Source of the DNA: Sphingomonas yunnanensis
Lineage (GTDB): Bacteria; Pseudomonadota; Alphaproteobacteria; Sphingomonadales; Sphingomonadaceae
Direction: 5' to 3'
Length of the DNA: 64,000 bases
NCBI RefSeq assembly: GCF_019898765.1
Contig: NZ_JAIOKB010000003.1
Location: 434,001-498,000 of the forward strand
Part shown: one piece after another, positions 16,073-25,745 of the stretch
Numbering within the stretch: the first letter of the stretch is position 1
How the letters are laid out: each line of letters starts with the position of its first letter
Notes under the pieces: model-generated
The model's database searches: none
Told to the model about the DNA's origin: nothing
Seen by the model: only the letters and a program-made list of their open reading frames with translations
Translations under genes and position numbers: made by a program

Positions 16073-18376
16073 TCAGAACTTGTAGCCCAGCGTTCCGCCG
16101 ATCACGCGATAGGACGGCTCGACCTGCACGCCGCTGTAGAAGGCTTTCTCGTAGGCATTGGCGAAATAGCGCGCCTCGAACAGATTCTCGACGAACACCG
16201 TGGCGCGCAGGTGGTCGTTCTCGAGCCCGGCGCGCAGGTTGACGTTGTGATAGCCGGGCGAGACGAACGGATAGACGGTATAGCGATAGGCGAGCGGCGT
16301 CGACAGCATCTCCGAGCGGTAGCTCCACTCGGCGCGCGCGAAGCCGTCGATCCGGTCGGTGATCGGCCGCTTGTATTGCGCCTGCGCGCCGAGCGTGAAC
16401 TTGGGCGCGTTCACGAGCGGGCGACCGGTGATGTCGATCACCACGCCGTCGATCAGCGCGTTGCGATAGTCCTTGAACTTGGACTCGTTGTACCCGGCGT
16501 TGCCGCTCAGCTTGATCGCGTCGCTGACGCGCAGGTCGAAGCTGCCCTCGACGCCGTAGCTGTCCGCCGCGGCGGCGTTGGCGATGCCGCTGACGCCGCG
16601 CAACAGGCCGGTGACCGGATCGATATATTGGAAGCGGATCGTCTGCTGCACGTCGTTCCACTTCATGTAGAAGCCGGTGACGTCCACCCGCAGGCGGCGG
16701 TCGAACAGGTCGAACTTGGACCCGAGCTCGTAATTCCACAGCGTCTCGGGCTGGAAATCATTGGCGAGGTTGACGTTGTTGCTGGTCTGCGTGCCACCCG
16801 ACTTGAACCCGCGCGACGCCGTGGCGAACAGCAGCAGGTCGCGCTGGAGCTTGTAGCTCAGCGTCAGCTTGGGCGAAATGTCCTCGAATGCGGCCGAGCG
16901 GTTGTTCACCGCGGTGACGATGTCGTTGGAGCGGTTCTCGGCGTAGTTGCGCGTCTTCTCGAACGAGTAGCGGCCTCCCACCGTGGCCGAGAAGCGCTCG
17001 GTGAGATTGAAGGTGCCCTGCGCGAAGATCGCCATATATTTGGTCGCGCTGTCGGAGACCAGCCCGGTGACGGCGAGGCCTTCGCAGTTATTGGTGCGTG
17101 CGGCGGGGCACAGCGGGCTGTCCGCGCCGTGGAAGGTCTGCTGGCCGGTCACGCCGGTGTCGCGCCCGACCGAGGCGCCCAGGCTCCAGTCGAGGAAGTT
17201 GGTGCCGTTGGACTGGAGGCGGAGCTCGCCGCTGGTCGACTTGCGGGTGAGCTTCAGATTCTCGTAGAAGTAATCGCGGCTGCCGCCGTCGACATCGCCG
17301 TAGTTGAACACGTCCGACTTGAGATGGCCGACGACCGCGGTGATCGAGGCGAGGCCGACGTCCCATACCGCGCGCGTGCTGTAATATTGATATCTGCTGC
17401 CGACCCGCTGCGGCCGGTTGAAGTTCACGCGATCGGTGTTGTCGGGGAAGAAGCCGACGCCGTCGGGATTGCCGATCGGGCCCGCGGTGCGGCCGTAATA
17501 GACCGACGCCCAGGTCGCCGTGACGAAGCCGGTGGGCACGCCGTTGCGCATGCCGGTGGCCTCGTCGGAGTAGCTATAAGCGAAGTCCCAGGTGAGCCCG
17601 TCCAGCGGCGTGAGCCGGGCCTGGATCCGGCCGGTGTAGAACTTGCTGTCGTTGCCTCCGCCGATCGGATTGATGTTCTTGATGTAACCGTCCGACTTCT
17701 CATACTGGCCGGAGGCGCGCAGCGCGAGCACGCCGTCGGTCACCGGCACGTTCAGCACGCCCTGCGCGCGCTTGGTATCGAAGCTGCTGTAACCCAGCTC
17801 GATCTCACCTTCGAAGTTGTTGACCGGCTTCTTGGTGATGATGTTGATCGCGCCGCCCACCGAGTTGCGACCGAAGTACGTGCCCTGCGGGCCGCGCAGC
17901 ACCTCGATCCGCTCGAGGTCGACGATCTGCGGGTTGCTGGTAGCGGCGGCGACGTTGAATTCGTCGATGTAGAAGGCATAGCTGCCCTGGCGCACGTCGG
18001 CATACGGGTTGAGCTGGTTGGAGATGCCGCGGATCGACAGGTCCTTGCGGTCGCGCGAGCCGTTGGACTGGAAGCTGACGTTGGGGGTGAGCGCGAAATA
18101 GTCCTCGACGCTCTGCACGTTCTGATCGCGCAGCGTCTGCGCGGTGATGGCGGTGATCGCGATCGGCACGTCCTGGATCGACTCGGCGCGGCGCTGCGCG
18201 GTGACGACGATGTCGCCGCCCGGCGTCTCGCCGCTCGCTTCACTCACCGTCGCGTCCTGCGGCGTCGCCTGCTGCGCCGTCGCGGGTGCCGCGAGCGCGG
18301 CGAGGAGGGTCGCCACGGCGGCGCCGTGGCGAAGCTGCGGTGCGCCGCGGCGGGTGCCGTGCGTACGATTGTTCAT
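16073..18376 (-). CDS. TonB-dependent outer-membrane receptor 2
   Basis: The 767-residue receptor has a signal peptide ending near APATAQ, then GDIVVTAQRRAESIQDVPIA, a plug with VLRGPQGTYFGRNSVGGAIN, and a barrel finishing in GGTLGYKF. The start at 18376 (MNNRTHG) is chosen because GAAGGGG lies just upstream and the earlier in-frame sequence is Arg-rich. The gene sits between a SnoaL-like gene and a DUF885 hydrolase on the same strand. A strong hairpin (18394-18419) is in its leader. Ligand unknown; probably part of the LysR regulon. Confidence 0.9.
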   Translation of the reverse strand: MNNRTHGTRRGAPQLRHGAAVATLLAALAAPATAQQATPQDATVSEASGETPGGDIVVTAQRRAESIQDVPIAITAITAQTLRDQNVQSVEDYFALTPNVSFQSNGSRDRKDLSIRGISNQLNPYADVRQGSYAFYIDEFNVAAATSNPQIVDLERIEVLRGPQGTYFGRNSVGGAINIITKKPVNNFEGEIELGYSSFDTKRAQGVLNVPVTDGVLALRASGQYEKSDGYIKNINPIGGGNDSKFYTGRIQARLTPLDGLTWDFAYSYSDEATGMRNGVPTGFVTATWASVYYGRTAGPIGNPDGVGFFPDNTDRVNFNRPQRVGSRYQYYSTRAVWDVGLASITAVVGHLKSDVFNYGDVDGGSRDYFYENLKLTRKSTSGELRLQSNGTNFLDWSLGASVGRDTGVTGQQTFHGADSPLCPAARTNNCEGLAVTGLVSDSATKYMAIFAQGTFNLTERFSATVGGRYSFEKTRNYAENRSNDIVTAVNNRSAAFEDISPKLTLSYKLQRDLLLFATASRGFKSGGTQTSNNVNLANDFQPETLWNYELGSKFDLFDRRLRVDVTGFYMKWNDVQQTIRFQYIDPVTGLLRGVSGIANAAAADSYGVEGSFDLRVSDAIKLSGNAGYNESKFKDYRNALIDGVVIDITGRPLVNAPKFTLGAQAQYKRPITDRIDGFARAEWSYRSEMLSTPLAYRYTVYPFVSPGYHNVNLRAGLENDHLRATVFVENLFEARYFANAYEKAFYSGVQVEPSYRVIGGTLGYKF

Positions 18377-18393
18377 GCCATGCCCCTTCGATC

Positions 18394-18419
18394 GCCGGCG
18401 CGCGCGATCGCGCGCCGGC
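18394..18419. other. 11-bp stem hairpin in the TBDR 2 leader
   Basis: Perfect arms (18394-18404 and 18409-18419, all G/C) enclose a CGAT loop in the 104-base gap between the SnoaL-like stop and the TBDR 2 start. No T-run follows on either strand, so it may be an mRNA stability or attenuation element rather than a classical terminator. Confidence 0.5.
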
Positions 18420-18480
18420 ATGTCTGTCCACGTTCCCCTGACGTCCGCCCGCCGTGTCGGCGGTGCGCGGCCTTAGCGGC

Positions 18481-18957
18481 TCACTTGGTCCAGCAGGCCG
18501 GATCGGGCGGCCCCTTGGCGAGGTCGACCGGCGCGCGGACCAAGGTGATCGACGCGATCTTGCCGCCGCGCAGCTCGGCGTGGCCGGCCGCGAGCACGCA
18601 GCCCAGCTTGCCGTCGCGGCGCGAGCGGATCACGTGATAGGTGTAGAGGCGGTCACCTTGCTGGAACGCCGCCTTGAACGGCACCACGATCTCGACGTCG
18701 CCGCCGCCGGCCTGGATCTTCTGGAAATGCGTCGCCCACTGATCCACGCCGCGGATCACGGTTCGCCCCTCGAGCGTCAAGGTCGCGTCCGGCGTGAAAT
18801 AGCGCGAGAAGTTCTCGGCCGTGAAAGCCCCTGGCGTCTTGAATGCCTGGTCCCACCAGATAAACATCCGCGATAGCGCGTCGGTCGGCTGCTGCGCGAC
18901 GACCGGTGTTGCCAAGATCATGGCCGCCGCCATCGTCGCGATCATGCGCTGTCTCAT
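18481..18957 (-). CDS. SnoaL/NTF2-like exported protein
   Basis: This is a 158-residue protein with a signal peptide (MIATMAAAMILATPVVAQ) and an NTF2/SnoaL-like alpha+beta cone: AFTAENFSRYFTPDATLTLEG, then VDQWATHFQKIQAG. Such domains bind small hydrophobic molecules or act as isomerases, cyclases or hydrolases. No catalytic assignment can be made. GGGGAG lies ahead of the ATG at 18957. It is first in the probable SnoaL-TBDR-DUF885 operon, and a putative LysR box lies 113-127 bases upstream. Confidence 0.7.
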   Translation of the reverse strand: MRQRMIATMAAAMILATPVVAQQPTDALSRMFIWWDQAFKTPGAFTAENFSRYFTPDATLTLEGRTVIRGVDQWATHFQKIQAGGGDVEIVVPFKAAFQQGDRLYTYHVIRSRRDGKLGCVLAAGHAELRGGKIASITLVRAPVDLAKGPPDPACWTK

Positions 18958-19069
18958 TCTCGCTATCTCCCCTTGACCGCCGCGCTACCTTGCCCCTGTC
19001 GCAACGGCTTCGTGGCGGAGTGTCGGTGAGTTGCCTTGTTGTTACAATGCCTCCGCAAGGTAGTGATCG

Positions 19070-19084
19070 TTGCTTTGGACGCAA
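19070..19084. promoter_or_regulatory. Putative LysR operator before the SnoaL-TBDR-DUF885 operon
   Basis: TTGCTTTGGACGCAA matches nine of ten arm positions of TTGCG-N5-CGCAA. It lies between the M38 gene stop (19097) and the SnoaL start (18957), in the direction of the operon. Confidence 0.55.
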
Positions 19085-19096
19085 CGACCGGCGGTG

Positions 19097-20395
19097 TCAG
19101 TGCGTGACGCGGGCCGGATCGCCGTCGTCGCGAACGATCGCGCCGCCCTTCATCACGAACGCGATGCGGCGAAGCGCGGCGATGTCGGCGGTCGGGTCCG
19201 CGGGCAGCGCGACGATGTCGGCATACTGACCCGCGGCAATCTGGCCGACACTCGCCTCGCGGCCGAGCATCGTCGCGGCGCGGATCGTCGCGGACTGAAG
19301 TGCCTGGAGCGGCGTCATCCCCGCCTTCACGTACAGTTCGGCCTCGGCGACCGTGGCGTTGGTCCCGGCGTTGGGCTCGAACGGGAATTGGTCGGTGCCG
19401 AGCGCAATGTTGACGCCGAGCCGGATCGCCTTCTGCAGCATCGCCCAGTGATCCCTGCCGGTGGAGGCGACGCGTTCGAGGTACCAGTCGGGCGAGCCGA
19501 TCTTGCGGTAGAACTCATAGGCACCGGGCTGGCTCACTACCATCGTCGGCACCAGCCACACGCCCTTGGCCTTCATGTCGGCGAGCACCGCGTCGTCGAG
19601 GTGGTAGCCGTGCTCGAAGCCGTCGATGCCGAACCGCAGCGCCTGGCGCGCGGCCTCGGCCGAGCCGTTGTGCGCGGTGACCTTGACGCCGTTGCGATGC
19701 GCCACCTCGATCAGCGTCGACAGCTCGTCGTCGGTCATCGGCGCCGCGGAGATGCTGCCATGCGTATCGGAGATGCCGCCCGAAATCGCGATCTTGATCC
19801 AGGTCGCGCCCAGCTTGATCTGCTGGCGTACCGCGTGCGAGAGCGCGGCGGGCCCGTCCGCCTCGAGCGAGCCGTGACCGCCCGTGGTCACGATCACCTC
19901 GCCCGCGGTCTCGATCCGCGGGCCGGGCACCTCGCCGCGGTCGATCGCGCGCTTGAGCGCGAAGTCGGTGCCATGGTCCTCGCCGGTGAGTCGCACGGTG
20001 GTGACGCCGGCGAGCAAGGTGCGGCGCGCATTGTCCGCCATGCGCAGCACCTCCTCGGGGTCGGTCTCGTTGAGCAGCGCGTTGCCCTGCGCGCCGGGCA
20101 GCTTGAGCCCGAGGTGGACGTGCATGTTCATCAGCCCGGGGATCAGCCACTGGCCTCGCATCGGCACGACCGTGGCACCCGCGGGCACCGCTATCGCGTT
20201 CGAGGGGCCGACCTGCACGATCCGCTCGCCCTGAACCAACACCGTGGCGTCGGCGATCTTGGTGCCCTTGGCGACGTCGACCACGGTGCCGCCGACCAGC
20301 GCCACCACCGGCACGGCCGGCGCCGCGGGGGCCTGCGCGAGCGCGGGGACGGCGGCACAGGCCGCGAGCAGCAGCGCGACGAACGATCGCTTCAT
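19097..20395 (-). CDS. M38-family amidohydrolase / dipeptidase-like, exported
   Basis: This is a 432-residue amidohydrolase-superfamily enzyme with a signal peptide (MKRSFVALLLAACAAVPALAQ). Metal-site motifs are HVHLG (HxH) after LIPGLMNM, IKIAISGG (bridging Lys position), VTAHNGS (His), FEHGYHLDD (His) and LGTDQFPF (Asp), as in Xaa-Pro/Xaa-Arg dipeptidases and imidazolonepropionase-like members. The start at 20395 is chosen for the leader and the G-rich ribosome site. It is divergent from the second DUF885 gene across a 277-base gap containing a perfect LysR-type palindrome. The likely role is hydrolysis of a peptide or cyclic amide bond in the periplasm. Confidence 0.85.
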   Translation of the reverse strand: MKRSFVALLLAACAAVPALAQAPAAPAVPVVALVGGTVVDVAKGTKIADATVLVQGERIVQVGPSNAIAVPAGATVVPMRGQWLIPGLMNMHVHLGLKLPGAQGNALLNETDPEEVLRMADNARRTLLAGVTTVRLTGEDHGTDFALKRAIDRGEVPGPRIETAGEVIVTTGGHGSLEADGPAALSHAVRQQIKLGATWIKIAISGGISDTHGSISAAPMTDDELSTLIEVAHRNGVKVTAHNGSAEAARQALRFGIDGFEHGYHLDDAVLADMKAKGVWLVPTMVVSQPGAYEFYRKIGSPDWYLERVASTGRDHWAMLQKAIRLGVNIALGTDQFPFEPNAGTNATVAEAELYVKAGMTPLQALQSATIRAATMLGREASVGQIAAGQYADIVALPADPTADIAALRRIAFVMKGGAIVRDDGDPARVTH

Positions 20396-20490
20396 GGTAG
20401 ACCCCCCTGATTGCCCCGGGGCGTCTCGGCCCCCTGCCGCAGCATGGGCGATCACCGCACGCCCACAAGCGTGTTCGCGCGAGTAAGTCG

Positions 20491-20505
20491 TTGCGTCAGG
20501 CGCAA
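20491..20505. promoter_or_regulatory. Putative LysR operator, perfect palindrome
   Basis: TTGCGTCAGGCGCAA, extended to GTTGCG-N5-CGCAAC at the flanks, is perfect and identical in both arms to 4071-4085. It lies between the divergent M38 and DUF885/thiolase units. Confidence 0.65.
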
Positions 20506-20642
20506 CATCCCGCGCCATCGGACGAGCGCGGCGCGATCAGGCGAACGCGGAAATGGGGGAAATCCTGGCCTGAAGGCTCCTTCGCTGGTGCGGCGAACGC
20601 CTTCCGCCCGCGCCGGCGGGTCTCTTGGCAAGGTCGCGTTCG

Positions 20643-20657
20643 TTGCGCAGACTGCGC
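20643..20657. promoter_or_regulatory. Variant LysR-box half site before DUF885 copy 2
   Basis: TTGCG-N5-TGCGC lies 16-30 bases before the DUF885 start. It sits inside a larger imperfect inverted repeat (about 20640-20667, CGTTCG...CGAACG). Weak evidence on its own. Confidence 0.3.
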
Positions 20658-20672
20658 GCGAACGGGGGCGAT

Positions 20673-22475
20673 ATGAGCGACGACACAGCATCGGATCTCT
20701 CGCGCCGCGCGGCGCTTCGGCTGCTCGGCACGACGATGCTGGCCGCGGCGACGCCGCTGCGCGCCGCCGACAGCGACGCGTCGCAACGGCTGCGCGCGCT
20801 GCTCGACGACAGCGCCGCGGCCGACGCGCGGCTCGACCCGCTGGCGGCGGCCCGCAAGGGCGCGGCGGCGGGCGGGCCGGTCTTCGTCGACCCGCTCGGC
20901 GACGCTTATGCGACCACGCTGCGCGCCAACAAGGGCGCGGAACTGGCCCGGCTCGGCGCGATCGATCGCGCCGCGCTGCCGCCGGTCGACCGGATCGCCT
21001 ATGACGTGTTCGCCTATCGGCTGCGCCAGACGCTCGCCTATATCGCCGACGGATCGTTCAAGGTCGCGCAGCTCACGCCGCTGAACCCGTCGTTCGGGTT
21101 GCAGGTGGAGTTCCCCGACTTCGTCGCCGGCCCGAGTGCGCCGTTCGCGACGCTGGCCGACTATGAGGACGGACTGCGACGGCTCGATGGCTTCGCCGGT
21201 CATCTCGACCAGAATGTCGTGCGGCTACGTGAGGGCGTGGCGCAGGGCTATGTGCAGCCGCGCATCATCGTCGAGAACATCCTGCGCCAGGTCGACGCGC
21301 TGCTCGCCATCCCGGTCGACGACAGCCCCTTCTTCAAGGCGATCGGGCGCATGCCCGCGAGCGTCGCGCCGGCCGACCGGGCGCGGCTGACGCTCGCGTA
21401 CCGTGCCGCCATCGCGGGCAAGGTCTATCCGGCCTACGCGCGCTGGCAGCGTTACCTGCGCGAGACCTATCTGCCGCGCGCCGCCGCGGCGCCGGGCCGC
21501 TGGGCGCTCAAGGGCGGCGACGCGCTCTACGCCGCGGAGCTCGCCCGCCATACCACCACGGCGCGCTCGGCGGACGACATCCACCGGCTGGGGCTCAGCG
21601 AGGTCGCGCGGATCCGCGGCGAGATGGAACAGGTGCGGGTCACGATCGGCTTCAGCGGCGACCTGCACGCGCTGTTCGAGCACGTGCGGACCGACAAGCG
21701 CTATTATTACACCCGGCCCGAGCAGCTGCTCGCGTGCTTCGCCGCCATAGAGGCCCAGATCTGGACCGCGATCCCGCGGCTCTTCCACGATCGGCCCGAA
21801 GCGCCGTTCGCGGTGCGCCCGCTGCCCGCGCTCGGCGAGCAGCGCGGCACCGGCTATTACCGCCCGGGCGAGCCCGACGGGGTGTCGCCCGGCATCCTCT
21901 ATTTCAACATGGCGATGCTGAGCACGCGCCCGATCCCGACGCTGGAGACGCTGACGCTGCACGAGGGCATACCCGGCCACCATTTCCAGCTGACGCTCGC
22001 GCGCGAGAATCCGGCGCTGCCGCCGCTGCTTCGCTTCGGCGAGGCGACCGCCTATACCGAGGGCTGGGGCCTGTATGCCGAGTCGCTCGGCCGCGAGCTC
22101 GGGATGTTCACCGACCCGATGCAATGGTTCGGCCATCTCGACATGGAGATGCTGCGCGCGGTGCGGCTGGTGGTCGATACCGGCCTGCACGCGCAGCGCT
22201 GGGAGCGGCAGCGCGCGATCGATTATATGCTCGCCAACACCTCGATGGCGGCCAAGGACGTGGCGGTCGAGATCGATCGCTACATTGCCTACCCGGGCCA
22301 GGCCTGCGCGTACAAGATCGGCGAGCTCAAGTTCCGCGAGCTGCGCGAGCGCGCCGCCGCGGCGCGTGGCGCCAGCTTCGACGTGCGCGACTATCATCGC
22401 GCGGTGCTCGACACCGGCGCGTTGCCGATGGACGTGCTCGACGCCAAGATCAGCGCGTGGATCGCCGCGGCTTGA
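20673..22475 (+). CDS. DUF885 family exported hydrolase (copy 2)
   Basis: The 600-residue product has a twin-Arg leader (SRRAALRLLGTTMLAAATPLRA) and the DUF885 signatures HEGIPGHHFQLTLAREN and TEGWGLYAESLGRELGM. The start at 20673 follows a G-rich ribosome site, and sequence upstream is not protein-like. It has the same length and motifs as copy 1 at 14224-16026 but the sequences are clearly diverged, so the two probably act on different bonds of the same or related substrates. The PcaF-type thiolase follows 43 bases downstream. Metallohydrolase activity is inference from the His/Glu motif. Confidence 0.8.
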   Translation: MSDDTASDLSRRAALRLLGTTMLAAATPLRAADSDASQRLRALLDDSAAADARLDPLAAARKGAAAGGPVFVDPLGDAYATTLRANKGAELARLGAIDRAALPPVDRIAYDVFAYRLRQTLAYIADGSFKVAQLTPLNPSFGLQVEFPDFVAGPSAPFATLADYEDGLRRLDGFAGHLDQNVVRLREGVAQGYVQPRIIVENILRQVDALLAIPVDDSPFFKAIGRMPASVAPADRARLTLAYRAAIAGKVYPAYARWQRYLRETYLPRAAAAPGRWALKGGDALYAAELARHTTTARSADDIHRLGLSEVARIRGEMEQVRVTIGFSGDLHALFEHVRTDKRYYYTRPEQLLACFAAIEAQIWTAIPRLFHDRPEAPFAVRPLPALGEQRGTGYYRPGEPDGVSPGILYFNMAMLSTRPIPTLETLTLHEGIPGHHFQLTLARENPALPPLLRFGEATAYTEGWGLYAESLGRELGMFTDPMQWFGHLDMEMLRAVRLVVDTGLHAQRWERQRAIDYMLANTSMAAKDVAVEIDRYIAYPGQACAYKIGELKFRELRERAAAARGASFDVRDYHRAVLDTGALPMDVLDAKISAWIAAA

Positions 22476-22518
22476 GCGACCCGCACCGCACGACGCCACG
22501 CTGGAACAGGACGATCCG

Positions 22519-23721
<1,203 letters not shown>

Positions 23722-23761
23722 CCCTCGCGAAAGCCGGTCGCGCTGAACATGGACGCGCCTG

Positions 23762-23785
23762 GGCCGCAGGATCGCGCCTGCGGCC
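23762..23785. terminator. Convergent-gene hairpin
   Basis: A 9-bp perfect stem (GGCCGCAGG / CCTGCGGCC) with a 6-base loop lies between the ends of the convergent thiolase and PEP-CTERM genes. It could serve both strands, but no clear T-run follows. Confidence 0.5.
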
Positions 23786-23794
23786 GATCTATGG

Positions 23795-24373
23795 TCAGGC
23801 GTAGCGAAGCACGGTCTTGCGGCGCAACGCATAGCCAATGACGCCGAAGCCGAGGATCATCATCATCCAAGTGGAAGGTTCAGGAACGGCGCGCTCGACA
23901 GAGAAGGTGAGACCGCGATTTTCCGGCACGACGAATTGAACGACCTTGCCGTTCTTTTGAAACCCGGCAACGCCTGACCAGGCAAGGGTCAGCGGGGTTT
24001 CAGAAAGTGGCGAGATATAGTTGTAGCCAATCAGCGCCGGGCTTGTCGCATTTACGCCGTTATCATACGTCTGATCGAAGGCGAGATAGAAGCCGTCAGC
24101 TCCGGTGCGAAACTCGACCTTGTTCGTAACTTCATATAAGCCGGTAGACAGGCCTATCGCGGCAGTGCGGATCGGGAGAACATAAGGATTGGGCCTCAGA
24201 TCAGAAGACTCGCCCGTCAGGTAGATTGAGATTGGCGTCTCGAAGAGGCGCTGACCGGGATCGATCTGAGCTAAACCGCTTAGGTTGATGGTGTAATTGA
24301 AAACCTCAGCGCTACTTGTGGTGGCCGCGAGCGACAAGCCGCCTGCCAGCGAAGTCGCAAAAAGCTTTCTCAT
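23795..24373 (-). CDS. PEPxxWA-CTERM sorting-domain protein
   Basis: The 192-residue exported protein has a signal peptide (MRKLFATSLAGGLSLAATTSSA). A beta-rich body of about 140 residues carries no recognised catalytic motif. The C-terminus has a PEPxxWA-type sorting signal: VPEPSTWMMMILGFGVIGYALRRK, a PEP motif, a hydrophobic helix and a basic end. Such proteins are processed by an exosortase and delivered to the surface or exopolysaccharide matrix. No exosortase gene is in the window. Start ATG 24373 has AGGGG upstream. The gene appears less GC-rich than its neighbours, which suggests a separate origin. Its function is unknown. Confidence 0.8.
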   Translation of the reverse strand: MRKLFATSLAGGLSLAATTSSAEVFNYTINLSGLAQIDPGQRLFETPISIYLTGESSDLRPNPYVLPIRTAAIGLSTGLYEVTNKVEFRTGADGFYLAFDQTYDNGVNATSPALIGYNYISPLSETPLTLAWSGVAGFQKNGKVVQFVVPENRGLTFSVERAVPEPSTWMMMILGFGVIGYALRRKTVLRYA

Positions 24374-24725
24374 CCGTAACCCCTCGATCGTCGTGCGTCG
24401 GCACATCCCACAGAAGTAATGATCTGTTCACCAGACGTTAAGCCGAAACTTGCCGATATTGGGCGTTCAGCCTTTAGAGTTACCCTGGATAAGCCGTGGG
24501 CGCTGGCCTCCGCTCCACGACGCCAGCGGCGCCGGTGGCGTCGTGGAGCGAGCGAAGGATGTTGCTCGAGAGAAGAGCGACATGCTCACTCATGATCGTC
24601 GCCACGAAGCTCGGCGAGGCGACAGTCGGCGCGCCGCGAACGCCGGGAGCAACGAACGACCGACGTTGGAAGATCGGCAGGCTAAAGGAAACGATCGCTC
24701 CCGGGTCCAAGTCGATCGGTCGTGC
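24374..24725. other. Gene-free 350 bp with a 15-bp stem hairpin
   Basis: No convincing coding sequence was found between the PEP-CTERM start and the deacetylase stop. It contains a 15-bp perfect inverted repeat at 24511-24525 and 24536-24550 with a 10-base GC loop. The repeat could terminate the S9-deacetylase transcript or be a mobile-element remnant. Confidence 0.5.
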
Positions 24726-25745
24726 TTACTCGTTGCTGTGCAGCCCGGTGACGAACGCCGCGACATTGTCCCCCAGTGCGTCGGTGGCATAGCCGCCCTC
24801 CATCACCGTCACGATCGTCAGCCCGGTCGCCGCGAGCCGAGCGGCCAGCGCGGCGAAGTCGTGGCGCGCGAAGGTGAAGTGCGAGATCGGGTCGCCGGCG
24901 TAGAGATCCGCGCCCAGCGACAGCACGAGCAGTCGCGTGCCATAGCGCGTGATCGCGTCCAGCGCGCGTTCCAGCGCGGGTTCGTAGCTCGCCCAGCCCG
25001 TGCCGCGCGGCAGCGGCAGGTTGAGCGTCGCGCCGCGTCCCGCGCCCGTGCCGGTCTCGTCGGCATGGCCCCAGTAGAAGGGATAGTCGGTCGCCGGATC
25101 GGCGTGGATCGAGACGAACAGCATCCCGCCATCGGCGTAGAAGATGTCCTGCGTGCCGTTGCCATGGTGATAGTCGACGTCGAGGATCGCGACCGGACCG
25201 AGCCCGCGGCGCCGCGCCTCCGCCGCCACGATCGCGGCGTTGTTGAGGTAGCAATAGCCGCCGAGATAGTCGCGCCCGGCGTGGTGACCGGGCGGACGGC
25301 ACAGCGCGAACGCTCGCCGCGTCGCCCCCGCGGCAACCTCGTCAAGCGCGGTCAGCGCGGTCTGCGCCGACCAATAGGCCGCCTCCCACGTGCCCGCCGC
25401 GATCGGCGTGCCCGCGTCGTAGCTGTAGCGCCCGAGCCGCGCGTCGATCCGCGTGAGGTCGAGCGCGCGCCGCCCGACCACCGGCCAGGTATAGCCGATC
25501 GCGTCGCCCTGCCGCCCTGCGGCGGTCCAGTCGTCATGCGCGACGCGGAGGAAGGCGAGATAGTCGGGGTCGTGCACCGCCGCGAGCGGCGCCATGCCGA
25601 GGTCGCGCGCCGGGGTCGTGGCGCCGAGCGCCGCCACGATCGACTCCGCGCGCGCGGGGCATTCGTTGTAGTCGACCCAGTCGCCGTTGTGCAGCTCGCG
25701 CGCGGGGGCGTGCGCCAGCTGGCGCCGGTCGAACACGATCGTCAC
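24726..25745 (-). CDS. Histone-deacetylase-family acetylpolyamine amidohydrolase-like
   Basis: The 339-residue product is a Zn-dependent deacetylase of the HDAC/AphA superfamily. Motifs in order are RPPGHHAGRDYLGGYCYLNN (His dyad and Tyr/Cys loop), ILDVDYHHGNGTQ (metal Asp and His), SIHADPATDYPFYWGHADE, LSLGADLYAGDP (metal Asp) and VMEGGY. Length and the DPxxDYPFYWGxxDE loop are closest to acetylpolyamine amidohydrolases. Starts at GTG 25745, overlapping the peptidase stop as GTGA, so translation is coupled to the peptidase. Possible substrates are acetylated polyamines or acetyl-lysine-like products. No signal peptide is seen, so it is probably cytoplasmic. Confidence 0.8.
   Translation of the reverse strand: MTIVFDRRQLAHAPARELHNGDWVDYNECPARAESIVAALGATTPARDLGMAPLAAVHDPDYLAFLRVAHDDWTAAGRQGDAIGYTWPVVGRRALDLTRIDARLGRYSYDAGTPIAAGTWEAAYWSAQTALTALDEVAAGATRRAFALCRPPGHHAGRDYLGGYCYLNNAAIVAAEARRRGLGPVAILDVDYHHGNGTQDIFYADGGMLFVSIHADPATDYPFYWGHADETGTGAGRGATLNLPLPRGTGWASYEPALERALDAITRYGTRLLVLSLGADLYAGDPISHFTFARHDFAALAARLAATGLTIVTVMEGGYATDALGDNVAAFVTGLHSNE

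Noticed and set aside
24480..24792. Small ORFs on both strands around the hairpin after the PEP-CTERM gene
   Set aside because: They span the inverted repeat, lack a ribosome site and run into the deacetylase gene, with no recognisable domain.
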